A DNA stretch of 35,815 bases from a virus. Positions 1-7,497 of the stretch are shown here, piece by piece. Below the pieces are notes generated by a model. The model did not search any database and was not told where the DNA came from. It worked only from the letters and a program-made list of their open reading frames with translations. Within the stretch, counting starts at the first letter, position 1, and each line of letters begins with the position of its first letter. The position numbers and the translations under genes are program-made. The stretch is from the IMG/VR virus record IMGVR_UViG_3300027857_000011, positions 1 through 35,815 of that record; one strand, written 5' to 3'.

Positions 1-127
1 AAACATTTAGAGTCCGCTAAGGAGCTATTATGGCACAAGCACGACAAAGAACGCGTAAAGAGGTTCGCAAATCCACTAAAGTGTGGGAAGAGAAGTCTGA
101 AGACATGCAAAGGTTTAACTTTGACCG
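1..127. repeat. Left copy of 127-bp terminal direct repeat (circular join)
   Basis: Bases 1-127 are identical to 35689-35815. The repeat cuts through the end of one small gene and the start of the next (35559-35708 and 30-317), which is what an assembly overlap on a circular or circularly permuted genome gives. A length of exactly 127 matches a common assembler k-mer, so this is more likely an assembly overlap than a biological terminal repeat. The true circle would be 35,688 bp. Confidence 0.95.
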
Positions 128-317
128 TGTCAACAGCGCCCAATCATCACTTTATGCTGGTATTGACCCTCGACGCCGACGAGAAGTTGCTGACTCTGGG
201 ATGGTCCAAGAGGATCAGAACGCAGTCGCTAACTTATCGCCCATTCCGATCCACCGAGAATATGTGCGCTTTGGGTTCTACTCAACGCCCTATATCGATG
301 ATACGGAGTTAGATTAA
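30..317 (+). CDS. Small basic conserved phage protein with PRRR motif (paralogue of 35165-35557)
   Basis: The protein has 95 residues and starts behind a good ribosome site (AAGGAG, 18-23). The N-terminal 25 residues are strongly basic. Residues 43-69 carry AGIDPRRRREVADSGMVQED followed shortly by AVANL. The same block appears at residues 57-83 of the protein encoded at 35165-35557, which lies just upstream on the closed circle, so the two are paralogues from a local duplication. The function is unknown. Its place downstream of the portal gene and upstream of the scaffold and capsid genes suggests a virion-associated or head-assembly role, but this is inference. On the circle it follows the 49-residue gene 35559-35708 by nine bases, in one operon. 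Confidence 0.85.
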   Translation: MAQARQRTRKEVRKSTKVWEEKSEDMQRFNFDRVNSAQSSLYAGIDPRRRREVADSGMVQEDQNAVANLSPIPIHREYVRFGFYSTPYIDDTELD

Positions 318-327
318 CTCTATGGCT

Positions 328-360
328 GGGATGATAGCCTCTCCTGGGGGTTGTCATCCC
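328..360 (+). terminator. Intergenic hairpin, weak terminator or processing site
   Basis: GGGATGA (328-334) pairs with TCATCCC (354-360) in the gap between two co-directional small genes. No U-rich tract follows (ACTTAAAGG, containing the next ribosome site), so full termination is doubtful. It may stabilise mRNA ends or only attenuate transcription. Confidence 0.45.
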
Positions 361-376
361 ACTTAAAGGATCTCAT

Positions 377-685
377 ATGGCTAAGAAAGTTACAGTAGCC
401 CGAGGGGTTAAAGTACCTCGTGGCACTGAAAGTAAGATGCGCAAGAAGAAGGGATCTTCAAGCGCAGGGAAATATAAGAATGTTAAACCTAGTGACTTCG
501 CTGGCTCTGCTGGTGGCGCTAATCGTTACAGCTTTCCTATACCTGATCTGGCACATGCTCGAAACGCTTTAGCCAGGGCACACTTTGCACCCAATCCTGA
601 GGGAATCCGCAGGAAAGTGTACAGAATGTACCCACAACTAAAGAAACGAGGTAAACACATGACCCGAAGATCATCAAAGCAGTAG
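377..685 (+). CDS. Small basic protein, DUF6582-like C-terminal segment
   Basis: The protein has 102 residues and starts at ATG behind AAAGGA. Residues 1-40 are Lys/Arg-rich. Residues 51-70 (YSFPIPDLAHARNALARAHF) and the following basic helix to about residue 92 resemble the DUF6582-type block seen in phage head-region proteins, in which a short FP-x-D-xxHxRNAxAR motif precedes a basic helix. I recognise this by pattern only. No catalytic residues are apparent. The gene sits in the run of small basic genes between portal and scaffold, so a DNA-binding or head-associated role is possible. The function is unknown. Confidence 0.8.
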   Translation: MAKKVTVARGVKVPRGTESKMRKKKGSSSAGKYKNVKPSDFAGSAGGANRYSFPIPDLAHARNALARAHFAPNPEGIRRKVYRMYPQLKKRGKHMTRRSSKQ

Positions 686-717
686 CCTACCAATACGTAA
701 ATTTATAAGGAATTATC

Positions 718-966
718 ATGAAATCTTGCAACAACCCCGCTCACATGAAGATGATGAAAGCTAAGAAAGCTGCCCATAAGGCGAAGCCTAAAGCCAAGAA
801 GGCTAAGAAAGCTGCTCCTAAAGGCAAAGCTAAGATCAAGAAAGTTATGGAAGAGTTTAAACATGGTAAGCTTCATAGCGGATCCAAGAAGGGTCCGAAA
901 GTGAAGAATCCTAAACAAGCCATTGCTATAGCCCTTTCTGAACAGCGTAAAGCTAATAAGAAGTAA
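718..966 (+). CDS. Lys/Ala-rich histone-like protein with DUF6496-like C-terminus
   Basis: The protein has 82 residues behind AAGGA. Residues 11-42 are an almost pure Lys/Ala tract with KAKPKAKKAKKA-type repeats, like the tail of histone H1 or bacterial Lys/Ala-rich nucleoid proteins. Residues 43-79 carry EEFKHGKLHSGSKKGP and then KQAIAIALSE, the signature I associate with the DUF6496 family. It is the last gene of its operon, with a terminator right after it at 976-1023. The charge suggests nucleic-acid binding, perhaps in packaged DNA or in host nucleoid interference. No experiment-based function is known to me. Confidence 0.85.
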   Translation: MKSCNNPAHMKMMKAKKAAHKAKPKAKKAKKAAPKGKAKIKKVMEEFKHGKLHSGSKKGPKVKNPKQAIAIALSEQRKANKK

Positions 967-975
967 TTTATACCG

Positions 976-1023
976 TAGTCCCTCACCCTTTAGTATATCT
1001 TCTGGATGGGGGACTATTATTTA
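976..1023 (+). terminator. Rho-independent terminator
   Basis: TAGTCCC (976-982) pairs with GGGACTA (1010-1016). The stem extends by three more pairs (983-985 with 1007-1009, one of them U-G) and is followed by TTATTT. It closes the operon of small basic genes ending at 966. Confidence 0.75.
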
Positions 1024-1065
1024 GTATACACTATTTCATTAGTGAAACCTATGTATATTCCACTA

Positions 1066-1524
1066 CTATTTCCGACTGGTACAACAGGCAAAGAAACAGG
1101 TAAGCCAATTAGGCCAACGCTGACCTTCCTTACGCTCGCAACATGGCTGACAGCCGCGTACGCGTACATCAATATTCTGAGCTTCTACGCCTTTGATTAC
1201 ATCTCGTGGATAGAATACACCCCCGCCTCCGCCATGGAGAACAACTGGCCGGCTCACCGATCGTAAATCCTCTCCATCGAACCCTACTACCGAATCTTGA
1301 CGGTACATGGGCACTGGTGTGAGATCTCTTCTTACCGGTGGATGTACTTTGCGATTTATCGATATGCGCTTTGGGATATCGAAATCTACCATCTTCTCTC
1401 GGGAATCTCCCCGCCTCGCAACATCAGCTCTGGTTTGGTGATGGGTAGTGCGTGATGACTTCTTACGGCCCTCTGACCCTACTAATGGTGACATGAGCAG
1501 GAATAGTAACAGTAAAGTGGCCAT
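1066..1524 (-). CDS. Possible secreted protein on the reverse strand, unknown function
   Basis: This 152-residue reading frame is the only sizeable one in the 620-bp gap between 966 and 1623 that has a plausible start. AAAGGG lies about eight bases before its ATG. Residues 1-19 (MATLLLLFLLMSPLVGSEG) look like a signal peptide or membrane anchor. The rest is highly charged, has a GGGGG run near residue 95, and ends in a Cys-rich stretch. It is antisense to the surrounding late genes, like the secreted cassette at 30561-32627. I recognise no family. The Cys/Trp-rich tail looks less protein-like, so the frame could be shorter or spurious. Confidence 0.45.
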   Translation of the reverse strand: MATLLLLFLLMSPLVGSEGRKKSSRTTHHQTRADVARRGDSREKMVDFDIPKRISINRKVHPPVRRDLTPVPMYRQDSVVGFDGEDLRSVSRPVVLHGGGGGVFYPRDVIKGVEAQNIDVRVRGCQPCCERKEGQRWPNWLTCFFACCTSRK

Positions 1525-1622
1525 ATTGCTTGCCCTTTCGTAAGGGGTTGTCTACGGTCGTCTAAGTCCAGTGTAGCGTATAGCGCGCTGTGATAGCTAT
1601 GAAACTTCATTTAAGGAGAGAG

Positions 1623-2108
1623 ATGAAGGATAATCCTACCCCTACCACCGACCAGGTATTGACCGTTGGTGCTCAATATCTTGCCGAGGCGACCAAAGAG
1701 GCAGACACGCGAGACCCTATCGCGCTTCAACGTGAGATGCAGTCTCAGTATGTCGATAATCTCATGCAGTGTGCGAGTAACTTCAGGAAGACGTTTCCTA
1801 ATCATGACTTCTTTGTTGTGGTTATTACCAAGCGCGAGCGACTCATGGAGAAGCTATTCCGCTTGTACTATACCGCGCGGCACTCATGCCCAACGCCCGA
1901 ATGGGACCAGTCAGTATACCACTACACCCACAAAGATGAGCGCCTTGAGTTCTTATGGACTATACCTGACAAGGATAGCTGCGATCATCTACGTGATAAT
2001 GCCCTCATGGTGCATCCAGAAGAGAGGCAACTATTGAAGTTTGTTCTCGATTTCCAGGATGGAACGCTCTTGCAACTAGCCAAGAAGCTTAATAAAGAAA
2101 TTGATTAA
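1623..2108 (+). CDS. Unknown conserved-type phage protein upstream of the scaffold
   Basis: I chose the ATG at 1623 because a strong ribosome site (AAGGAGAG, 1612-1619) lies directly before it. A GTG at 1590 in the same frame would place that site inside the gene. The product has 161 residues, is acidic to neutral, and is mostly helical by eye, with a segment rich in Phe/Val (HDFFVVVITK) and a C-terminal helix (LLKFVLDFQDGTLLQLAKKL). It lies 27 bases before the scaffold gene, in the head-assembly operon. I recognise no catalytic motif. A head-assembly or internal head protein is the most likely role by position. Confidence 0.85.
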   Translation: MKDNPTPTTDQVLTVGAQYLAEATKEADTRDPIALQREMQSQYVDNLMQCASNFRKTFPNHDFFVVVITKRERLMEKLFRLYYTARHSCPTPEWDQSVYHYTHKDERLEFLWTIPDKDSCDHLRDNALMVHPEERQLLKFVLDFQDGTLLQLAKKLNKEID

Positions 2109-2135
2109 CCCGCCAAATACTAAGGAGAGAGTATT

Positions 2136-2855
2136 ATGGTATATACCCCATTTGATGATACTAACCCTACCGTTCAAGACCTTCCCCCTATACCACAAGA
2201 TGACAGTGCGCCGGCTACTATGGACACACCACCCTCAGAAGAGGCTGTGGAAGCACCCAAACAAGATGCTGCCCGCGAGATCAGCTCTGAGGAACGCAAC
2301 TTCCGCAATCTGCGCATGAAAGCTGAGCGGCTCGAGAAGGAGCGTAATGAGGCCATGGAGCGACTGAGAGCCTATGAGTCACAAGCCCCTGAAGAGCCTG
2401 AATTTGATCTACGCCCTAATGATCTTGCCGAGGGAAAGCATCTTAATAAAGTGCAGAATAAGATCCAGGTTCTTGAGAGTCAGCTTATCGAGACTCGCCT
2501 GCGTGCACAGTACCCCGATATCGATTCAGTTGTATCCGCAGATAATTTAGCCACGCTACAGCGAGATTATCCTGAGCTTGCCAATACCATTGGATCATCC
2601 AAGAACTTGTATTCTAAGGCCGTTTCTGCTTACACAATTCTCAAGAAGCTTGGAATACATGCTGATTCTGGCCCCTATGAGCAAGATAAAGCTATCGCTC
2701 AGAAGAATGCCGCTAAGCCGAAGCCCATGGCAAGTATTTCGCCCCAGCAAGGAGATAGCCCGCTATCCCATGCGAATGCATTTGCTAATGGATTGACTGA
2801 TGATATTAAGCGTAAGTTACACCAGGAGATGATGGCTGCCATTAAGAATCGCTAG
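2136..2855 (+). CDS. Probable capsid scaffolding protein
   Basis: The protein has 239 residues and starts behind AAGGAGAG. Residues 1-45 are acidic, Pro-rich and probably disordered. Residues 48-80 form a charged coiled coil (ERNFRNLRMKAERLEKER and onward), and a second helical segment follows near residues 105-125. The C-terminus (DDIKRKLHQEMMAAIKNR) is a basic amphipathic helix, as in scaffold proteins that bind the inner coat surface through a basic C-terminal helix. The position immediately before the major capsid gene is typical of scaffolds. Sequence family membership is not certain, so the call rests on composition and context. Confidence 0.75.
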   Translation: MVYTPFDDTNPTVQDLPPIPQDDSAPATMDTPPSEEAVEAPKQDAAREISSEERNFRNLRMKAERLEKERNEAMERLRAYESQAPEEPEFDLRPNDLAEGKHLNKVQNKIQVLESQLIETRLRAQYPDIDSVVSADNLATLQRDYPELANTIGSSKNLYSKAVSAYTILKKLGIHADSGPYEQDKAIAQKNAAKPKPMASISPQQGDSPLSHANAFANGLTDDIKRKLHQEMMAAIKNR

Positions 2856-3016
2856 GGTTATTTCTGGACTTTATTTGCCGTTATCGCCTATCATAGGGGC
2901 GCGCATCGGGATTCGCTATCCCAAATCTCTGGCGTACCTTGGACTCGCCACCCGTGCCGACGTATGTAAGTTTCGTCAACTTGTAGTTACCTCGTACTCT
3001 CTCTTAGGAGAAGATT
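2856..3016 (+). promoter_or_regulatory. Leader region of the major capsid gene with small hairpin
   Basis: This 160-bp gap precedes the capsid gene and is long for this compact genome. It contains a hairpin (GGGAT 2908-2912 with ATCCC 2918-2922, five-base loop) and a strong ribosome site TTAGGAGA before ATG 3017. I see no convincing promoter. It may boost or stabilise the capsid mRNA. Confidence 0.35.
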
Positions 3017-3967
3017 ATGTCGATTACAACGACAAGTACGTTGCCAGCACCGGTACAACAGAGTTTCAGCTATAAGCTACTTTCCGTCCCTGTGCCTAAT
3101 ATGATCCATCAGATCCCGGCAATGAAGAAGAATATGCCGCGTAACGGGGGTACAACCCTTCGTATGCGTCGGTATAATCCATTAAATACCGCATTAGTTC
3201 CTCTTGGAAATACAGGTGTTACACCTCCTCCTCAGAACTTAACCGCTGTTGATATAGACGCTAAGATTAGTTTCTATGGCACCTATGTACAGCTTAATGA
3301 GCAAGTCACCTTACAGAACCAAGACCCTGTCTTGAACGAATGTGCTGCTCGACTTGGCGTTTCGCTTCGCCAAACAGAAGATACGCTTACCCGCGACATG
3401 CTTGCTGGTACTGCTGCCTTCATTAACTGTACCGGTGGTGTTAACGGTGACAACCCTACTGAAATCACACGTTCAGACGTTGATACAGTAGTTCGTACCC
3501 TCCTTAACAACAACGCGTACACCATCATGGATAACATCGAGGGTGAAGATAAATTTGGTACCGCACCAGTTCGTGATGCGTACTTTGCACTTTGTTCAAC
3601 AAACCTTACGGGTAACTTGGACAACGTTGCTGGCTTCATTCAGAAGAACCAATATCCTGCTCCTATGAATGCTCTCCGTTCAGAGTGGGGTGCTATTGGT
3701 AACTTAAGGTTCTTGGTCTCATCTATCGGATCAGTAACCGCTAACGCATCTAACTTAGGCGCGAATGTGTACAACATATTCTGCGTGGGTATGGAAGCGT
3801 ATGCGATTATCGAGCAAGACGGATACAGCGCAAGCTTTATCTATCGTCCACCGATATACGATGGGCCTTTGGCTCTTAACGCAAGTGTTGGTTATAAATT
3901 CGCGCAGGTTCCAAGGATCACAAACGATCTTTGGGTCATAAACCTACGTGCAACTCTTGCTGTGTAA
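3017..3967 (+). CDS. Major capsid protein, N4-gp56-like
   Basis: The protein has 316 residues. It shows the conserved pattern of the N4-gp56 family of HK97-fold coat proteins: an early SVPVPNMIHQIPAMKK segment, then GGTTLRMRRYNPL (44-56), PLGNTG, a FYGTYVQLNEQVTLQNQDPV block (about 92-111), and a helix with TEDTLTRDMLAGTAAF that corresponds to the spine helix. Length is somewhat below the usual range for longer family members but consistent with a compact coat protein. It follows the scaffold gene and precedes abundant beta-rich virion proteins. It forms the icosahedral shell around the DNA. No N-terminal delta domain or protease gene is evident. Confidence 0.9.
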   Translation: MSITTTSTLPAPVQQSFSYKLLSVPVPNMIHQIPAMKKNMPRNGGTTLRMRRYNPLNTALVPLGNTGVTPPPQNLTAVDIDAKISFYGTYVQLNEQVTLQNQDPVLNECAARLGVSLRQTEDTLTRDMLAGTAAFINCTGGVNGDNPTEITRSDVDTVVRTLLNNNAYTIMDNIEGEDKFGTAPVRDAYFALCSTNLTGNLDNVAGFIQKNQYPAPMNALRSEWGAIGNLRFLVSSIGSVTANASNLGANVYNIFCVGMEAYAIIEQDGYSASFIYRPPIYDGPLALNASVGYKFAQVPRITNDLWVINLRATLAV

Positions 3968-3976
3968 GGAGATACT

Positions 3977-4942
3977 ATGGCTTATAATACCGTCCTTCAA
4001 CAAGGATCATTCGTCTCTACAGGCGCTGCAACAACCATTCAAGTCCGCTCGGGAGTTGATTGGATTCGCACGTATAACTACACACAAATCGCTGCTAACG
4101 CTGTTACTACTGGTTATGAATTCTACTACCAATTCGGCATGCCCGCTGGTGGTGGTTTGGAATACCAAAGTAATGGTGCTGGTACTGCTATCAACCTTAT
4201 CGCTTTAGCTGCTGGAACAGGGTTCACGATTGTAGATTCATCTCTCAATGTCCCTGGCCCTGCTGTTATCGTTACCGGCTCTTCTAACGTAGTTCGTCCA
4301 ATCGTAACTACCGGAAACACTGCTGGTTTAGCTACTAATAGCGTAGTTCGTCTTACCAATCTTACCGGTCAGGCAAACTTAAGTGGTTATGATTTCACCA
4401 TCGATACTATTGTGGCTAACACAAGCTTCCGTATCGCAAACGCTTTGGCAAACGCTCCTGGAGCTGTTGCAACTGCTGGTTTCTACCGCATAATTCCATT
4501 CGATCCTTTGTACTACCCAACCAAACGTAACATCGTAAATATTACGCAAGCTGCACAAGCTGTCGTAACAACGAGCGTTAACCATGGTTATGTACCGGGA
4601 ATGTCAGTAAGGCTCTCAGTTCCGGCTGCTTTCGGAATGACCCAAGCTGATGGATTGTTGGTAAATATTACCGCAGTTACCCTAGGAACCTTCACCGTAA
4701 ACCTTGATACAACAGCATTCACTGCCTTTGTATTCCCAGGTGCGGCTGCAGTTCCGTTTACCCCAGCTTCATGTCAGCCAGTTGGTGAAGAGACCGATCA
4801 GTTCTCTAACCCTAACTTGCTTGATGACGCTACGGTCAACACAGCATATATCGGCGTTCAATTGGCTGCGGGTGCTAATAGCCCTGCTGGTCAGGCGGCC
4901 GACGTTATTTACTGGTTAGCTGGTAAATCATTCAACATATAG
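3977..4942 (+). CDS. Beta-rich virion protein with E1-FCCH-like domains (head decoration or head-tail protein)
   Basis: The 321-residue protein begins nine bases after the capsid gene behind AAGGAGA. It is rich in Ala/Thr/Val/Asn and almost wholly beta by eye. Two segments look like the small beta domain often annotated in phages as ubiquitin-activating E1 FCCH-like: about residues 95-170 (VVRLTNLTG and onward) and about 185-275 (TTSVNHGYVPGMSVRLSVP and onward). The second copy is clearly related to the protein at 5393-5746. The position directly after the coat gene suggests a decoration or head-completion protein made in large amounts. Its exact role is unknown. Confidence 0.8.
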   Translation: MAYNTVLQQGSFVSTGAATTIQVRSGVDWIRTYNYTQIAANAVTTGYEFYYQFGMPAGGGLEYQSNGAGTAINLIALAAGTGFTIVDSSLNVPGPAVIVTGSSNVVRPIVTTGNTAGLATNSVVRLTNLTGQANLSGYDFTIDTIVANTSFRIANALANAPGAVATAGFYRIIPFDPLYYPTKRNIVNITQAAQAVVTTSVNHGYVPGMSVRLSVPAAFGMTQADGLLVNITAVTLGTFTVNLDTTAFTAFVFPGAAAVPFTPASCQPVGEETDQFSNPNLLDDATVNTAYIGVQLAAGANSPAGQAADVIYWLAGKSFNI

Positions 4943-4951
4943 TTATGTAGC

Positions 4952-4975
4952 GGGTGGGATGAAATACTCCCACCC
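4952..4975 (+). terminator. GC-rich intergenic hairpin after the capsid genes
   Basis: GGGTGGGA (4952-4959) pairs perfectly with TCCCACCC (4968-4975) around an eight-base loop, followed by CCTGTTTA. The weak U-tract suggests partial termination or 3-prime end protection. Either would keep capsid and decoration mRNA levels above those of downstream tail genes. Confidence 0.6.
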
Positions 4976-4993
4976 CCTGTTTAAGGAGAGATT

Positions 4994-5383
4994 ATGGCGA
5001 AGAAAGAATCAGTAGGACAAGCACAACCAAGCTTAAAGTATCAGCGCGAGAGAGATAAGACGCCGGTGCGTGGGAAATTTATATTCCACGAAGTACCTGG
5101 CGGAGTCATGAGCTTTAATTATAAGAAGTATAAAGAAGATGAAGTAGAGCGCTACGATCTTACCGATGGTCAGATTTACACCATACCACTGGGCGTAGCT
5201 AAGCATCTTAACAAGAACTGTTCTTATCCCATCCACTCGTATCTGCTTGATGACGCAGGCAAGCCAATGCAGCGCGTAGGAGAGATGAAGCGTCGTTGCA
5301 GTTTCCAGAGTCTGGAATTTATCGACGATATTGATCTTGCGGGAGCCGGAAACAGTATTGTAATGGTAGAGAATATGATCTAG
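4994..5383 (+). CDS. Unknown small virion-region protein
   Basis: The protein has 129 residues behind AAGGAGAG. The first 25 residues are basic and probably flexible. The remainder is mixed alpha/beta with FIFHEVPGGVMSFNYKKYKE, then a YDLTDGQIYTIPLGVAKHLN segment and a hydrophobic C-terminus. This pattern (polar N-tail, then a -DG-x-Y-x-P-x-x-V-A-x-H-L-N block) is one I associate with small conserved proteins next to capsid genes in uncultured podoviruses. It carries no recognised domain name. It is probably a head-completion or structural protein by location between decoration and tail-adaptor genes. Confidence 0.8.
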   Translation: MAKKESVGQAQPSLKYQRERDKTPVRGKFIFHEVPGGVMSFNYKKYKEDEVERYDLTDGQIYTIPLGVAKHLNKNCSYPIHSYLLDDAGKPMQRVGEMKRRCSFQSLEFIDDIDLAGAGNSIVMVENMI

Positions 5384-5392
5384 AGGGTAATT

Positions 5393-5746
5393 ATGGCTTA
5401 TTACGCTAATCCCCATCCTGTATTTCAGCCCGCTATGAGGCTTGTTGCCTCTATAACAAATTCATTCCCCGCAATAGTTACCACTACGTTCAATCACCAA
5501 TATAAGAATGGTGCCATTGTGCGATTTGATATCCCGTTTGCTGATGGTATGCAAGAGCTTAATTTGCAATTGGCGCCTATAGCTGTAACAAGCCCAACTA
5601 CCTTTACGATACCTATCGATACTACCAATTTCAGCCCCTTCAGTATTCCTGGAGGGGTTCCCCCCTATGTTAATACTGCTGCTCAGGTGGTGCCGGTAGG
5701 AGAACAGGCTGATACCTTAGATTCCGCAACCTTTAACGTCACTTAG
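5393..5746 (+). CDS. Single E1-FCCH-like beta-domain virion protein
   Basis: The protein has 117 residues and is beta-rich. Residues 15-105 align by eye with about residues 185-280 of the product of 3977-4942. Shared features are VTTxxNHxY, a G-x-x-VR-x-x-(I/V)P block, then TFT-x-x-x-DTTxF, a PGG/PGA turn and PVGEQAD/PVGEETD. It is therefore a stand-alone copy of the same domain. The ribosome site GAGGG precedes ATG 5393. It is likely a minor structural or head-tail joining component. The function is inferred only from homology within this genome and from context. Confidence 0.8.
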   Translation: MAYYANPHPVFQPAMRLVASITNSFPAIVTTTFNHQYKNGAIVRFDIPFADGMQELNLQLAPIAVTSPTTFTIPIDTTNFSPFSIPGGVPPYVNTAAQVVPVGEQADTLDSATFNVT

Positions 5747-5753
5747 GAGATAC

Positions 5754-6851
5754 ATGGCAGATTCATCACTACAAGCGATACAAGTTAAAGTGCGGCGCCT
5801 TACCCGTAGCCCCTCAGAATCTCAGCTCACTGACAGCGATCTTAACCAGTATATTAATACCTTTGTGGTCTATGACTTCCCCGAACATCTGCGTACCTTT
5901 AACTTAAGGACGGTATTTAGGTTCTGGTGTAATCCCTATCAAGATAGATATATTACGGATAGTTCATTGCCCATAACCAACCCCCTTTATAACTTTCAGA
6001 ACCGCTATATTAGCATAGCGCCCCCACTTTATATCGCCGGATTTCAGTCATTCTACTCAGAATCCCGTGAACAATTCTTTGGCATTTATCCCAACGTCAA
6101 TAGTATATTGAGCATAGGCTTCCAAGGAGACGGAGCTACGACAACCTTCACGGGCGTCGTGAATCTAAATTCCGGACCCAACTTTGTGAACCCGACACTG
6201 AGCGATCAAACTTCGGTCCTTATCCAGAACGAGGTGCTCTTTGATTCTGTCGACCTTAATGGTAACGGGATATCACTTATCGACGTCCCTATTGTTGACG
6301 CGGCAACTGGTAATCCAACAGTTAATGGAAATTTGTATGTACCTGGGATGCAGCCCGCTACTCCTCCAACTGCTATTACGCCTACTAATACTATCAATTA
6401 TGTTACGGGCGCTTTCACGATTACCTTTCCAACGGCGCCAGGAGCGGGACAACCCATAAATAGCCAAACAATCCCGGCTATTATCAGCATGCCCCAGGCG
6501 ATGCTGTACTATAACAACGTCATTACCCTACGTCCCGTTCCGGACCAACCCTATCAAATTAACTTTGAGGCGTATCAACGCCCAACAGAACTATTGGCAA
6601 CAAATCAGAGTCCTCAGCTAGAGGAATGGTGGCAGTATATAGCATACGGTGCAGCCAAGAAGATATTCGAAGATCGCATGGACACCGAAAGTGTCACCCA
6701 GATTATGCCTGAATTTAAGCAGCAAGAACGGCTCTGTAATCGAAGAACTATAGTTCAATACACTAATCAGCGTACCGCCTCTATTTACACGGAGCAGACC
6801 AGTTATGGTCCTAATTCAAGTGGATGGGGATGGGGAGGAGGACAATTCTGA
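5754..6851 (+). CDS. Tail adaptor protein, P22 gp4 / T7 gp11-like
   Basis: The protein has 365 residues. The N-terminus (about 5-45: QAIQVKVRRLTRSPSESQLT, then DSDLNQYIN) and the C-terminal block (about 260-345: ITLRPVPDQPYQINFEAYQR, then a helix with EEWWQYIAYGAAKKIFEDRM) match the helical ring part of podovirus tail-adaptor proteins that dock under the portal. A beta-rich stretch of roughly 190 residues (70-255) is inserted between the two helical parts and may decorate the tail. The C-terminal tail is Gly/Trp-rich (GWGWGGGQF). It precedes the tail-hub gene, separated from it by an HNH gene and a fibre-like gene. Family assignment is by pattern. Confidence 0.75.
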   Translation: MADSSLQAIQVKVRRLTRSPSESQLTDSDLNQYINTFVVYDFPEHLRTFNLRTVFRFWCNPYQDRYITDSSLPITNPLYNFQNRYISIAPPLYIAGFQSFYSESREQFFGIYPNVNSILSIGFQGDGATTTFTGVVNLNSGPNFVNPTLSDQTSVLIQNEVLFDSVDLNGNGISLIDVPIVDAATGNPTVNGNLYVPGMQPATPPTAITPTNTINYVTGAFTITFPTAPGAGQPINSQTIPAIISMPQAMLYYNNVITLRPVPDQPYQINFEAYQRPTELLATNQSPQLEEWWQYIAYGAAKKIFEDRMDTESVTQIMPEFKQQERLCNRRTIVQYTNQRTASIYTEQTSYGPNSSGWGWGGGQF

Positions 6852-6921
6852 TGGGGTTGAATACTTCTAGAAATATAAATATACTTTCTATAATTAGCTC
6901 ACTTATAGAAAGGAATTTGAT

Positions 6922-7476
6922 ATGGGAAGACATTGTAAATCTTGTAGTTGTCCTAAGGTGCCAACTGGCATTGAATGGTTATGTGAATATTGCGGCAATC
7001 CCTGTAAGAGAACTGCTAAGAGGGCGCTGTGTTCACTTAAGTGCAGACTACTGGGGAATGTTGATAAATCTGGAGAGTGCCTACTCTGGAAGGGGAAGAT
7101 AGGTATGGATGGATATGGCTTAATTATGATAGGCAATAAGCGCCATAGGGTTCATAGGATATCTTATATGAGGTTTGTCCGTGATAATATTCCAAGTGGG
7201 ATGCTTGTTAGGCATTCTTGTGATGTTAAGGCATGTATAAATCCTGAGCATCTATCAATTGGTACCGTTCAAGACAATTCTAATGACTTTGGCGAAAGAC
7301 AGGGACATCCTAAGGGAGAATTGGCTCCTAATTGCAAACTTAAGAAATCTCAGGTGAGCGAGATAAGAGATTTGTATTCAAAGGGGTCTACTCAGCAACA
7401 ATTAGCCAATTTATTCGGTGTTTCACAGAATATGATTAGCCATATTATCTTGAGGAAATCATGGTCTCATATATAA
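6922..7476 (+). CDS. Intact HNH homing endonuclease with C-terminal helix-turn-helix
   Basis: The protein has 184 residues. N-terminal cysteine pairs (C21xxC24 and C37xxxC41) form a likely zinc ribbon. An HNH_3-type core follows, with HRVHRISYMRF near 75-84, then H98-S-C100, C105, N107 and H110 in RHSCDVKACINPEHL. A helix-turn-helix lies at about 142-180 (STQQQLANLFGVSQNMIS). H98 is the expected catalytic base, with N107 and H110 as metal-site residues. It is a free-standing mobile gene that interrupts the tail operon, with its own ribosome site (GAAAGGA). The coding sequence looks richer in A/T and AGA/AGG codons than its neighbours, which fits transfer. It probably cuts intronless or HNH-less alleles of neighbouring tail genes. 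Confidence 0.9.
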   Translation: MGRHCKSCSCPKVPTGIEWLCEYCGNPCKRTAKRALCSLKCRLLGNVDKSGECLLWKGKIGMDGYGLIMIGNKRHRVHRISYMRFVRDNIPSGMLVRHSCDVKACINPEHLSIGTVQDNSNDFGERQGHPKGELAPNCKLKKSQVSEIRDLYSKGSTQQQLANLFGVSQNMISHIILRKSWSHI

Positions 7477-7497
7477 ATTACAGAAAGGAATAAATTT

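Noticed and set aside
1006-1266. 86-residue plus-strand frame
   Set aside because: Its start lies inside the stem of the terminator at 976-1023, it has no ribosome site, and the opposite strand gives a better frame.
2875-3075. 66-residue plus-strand frame before the capsid gene
   Set aside because: No ribosome site, and it runs into the capsid gene in another frame.
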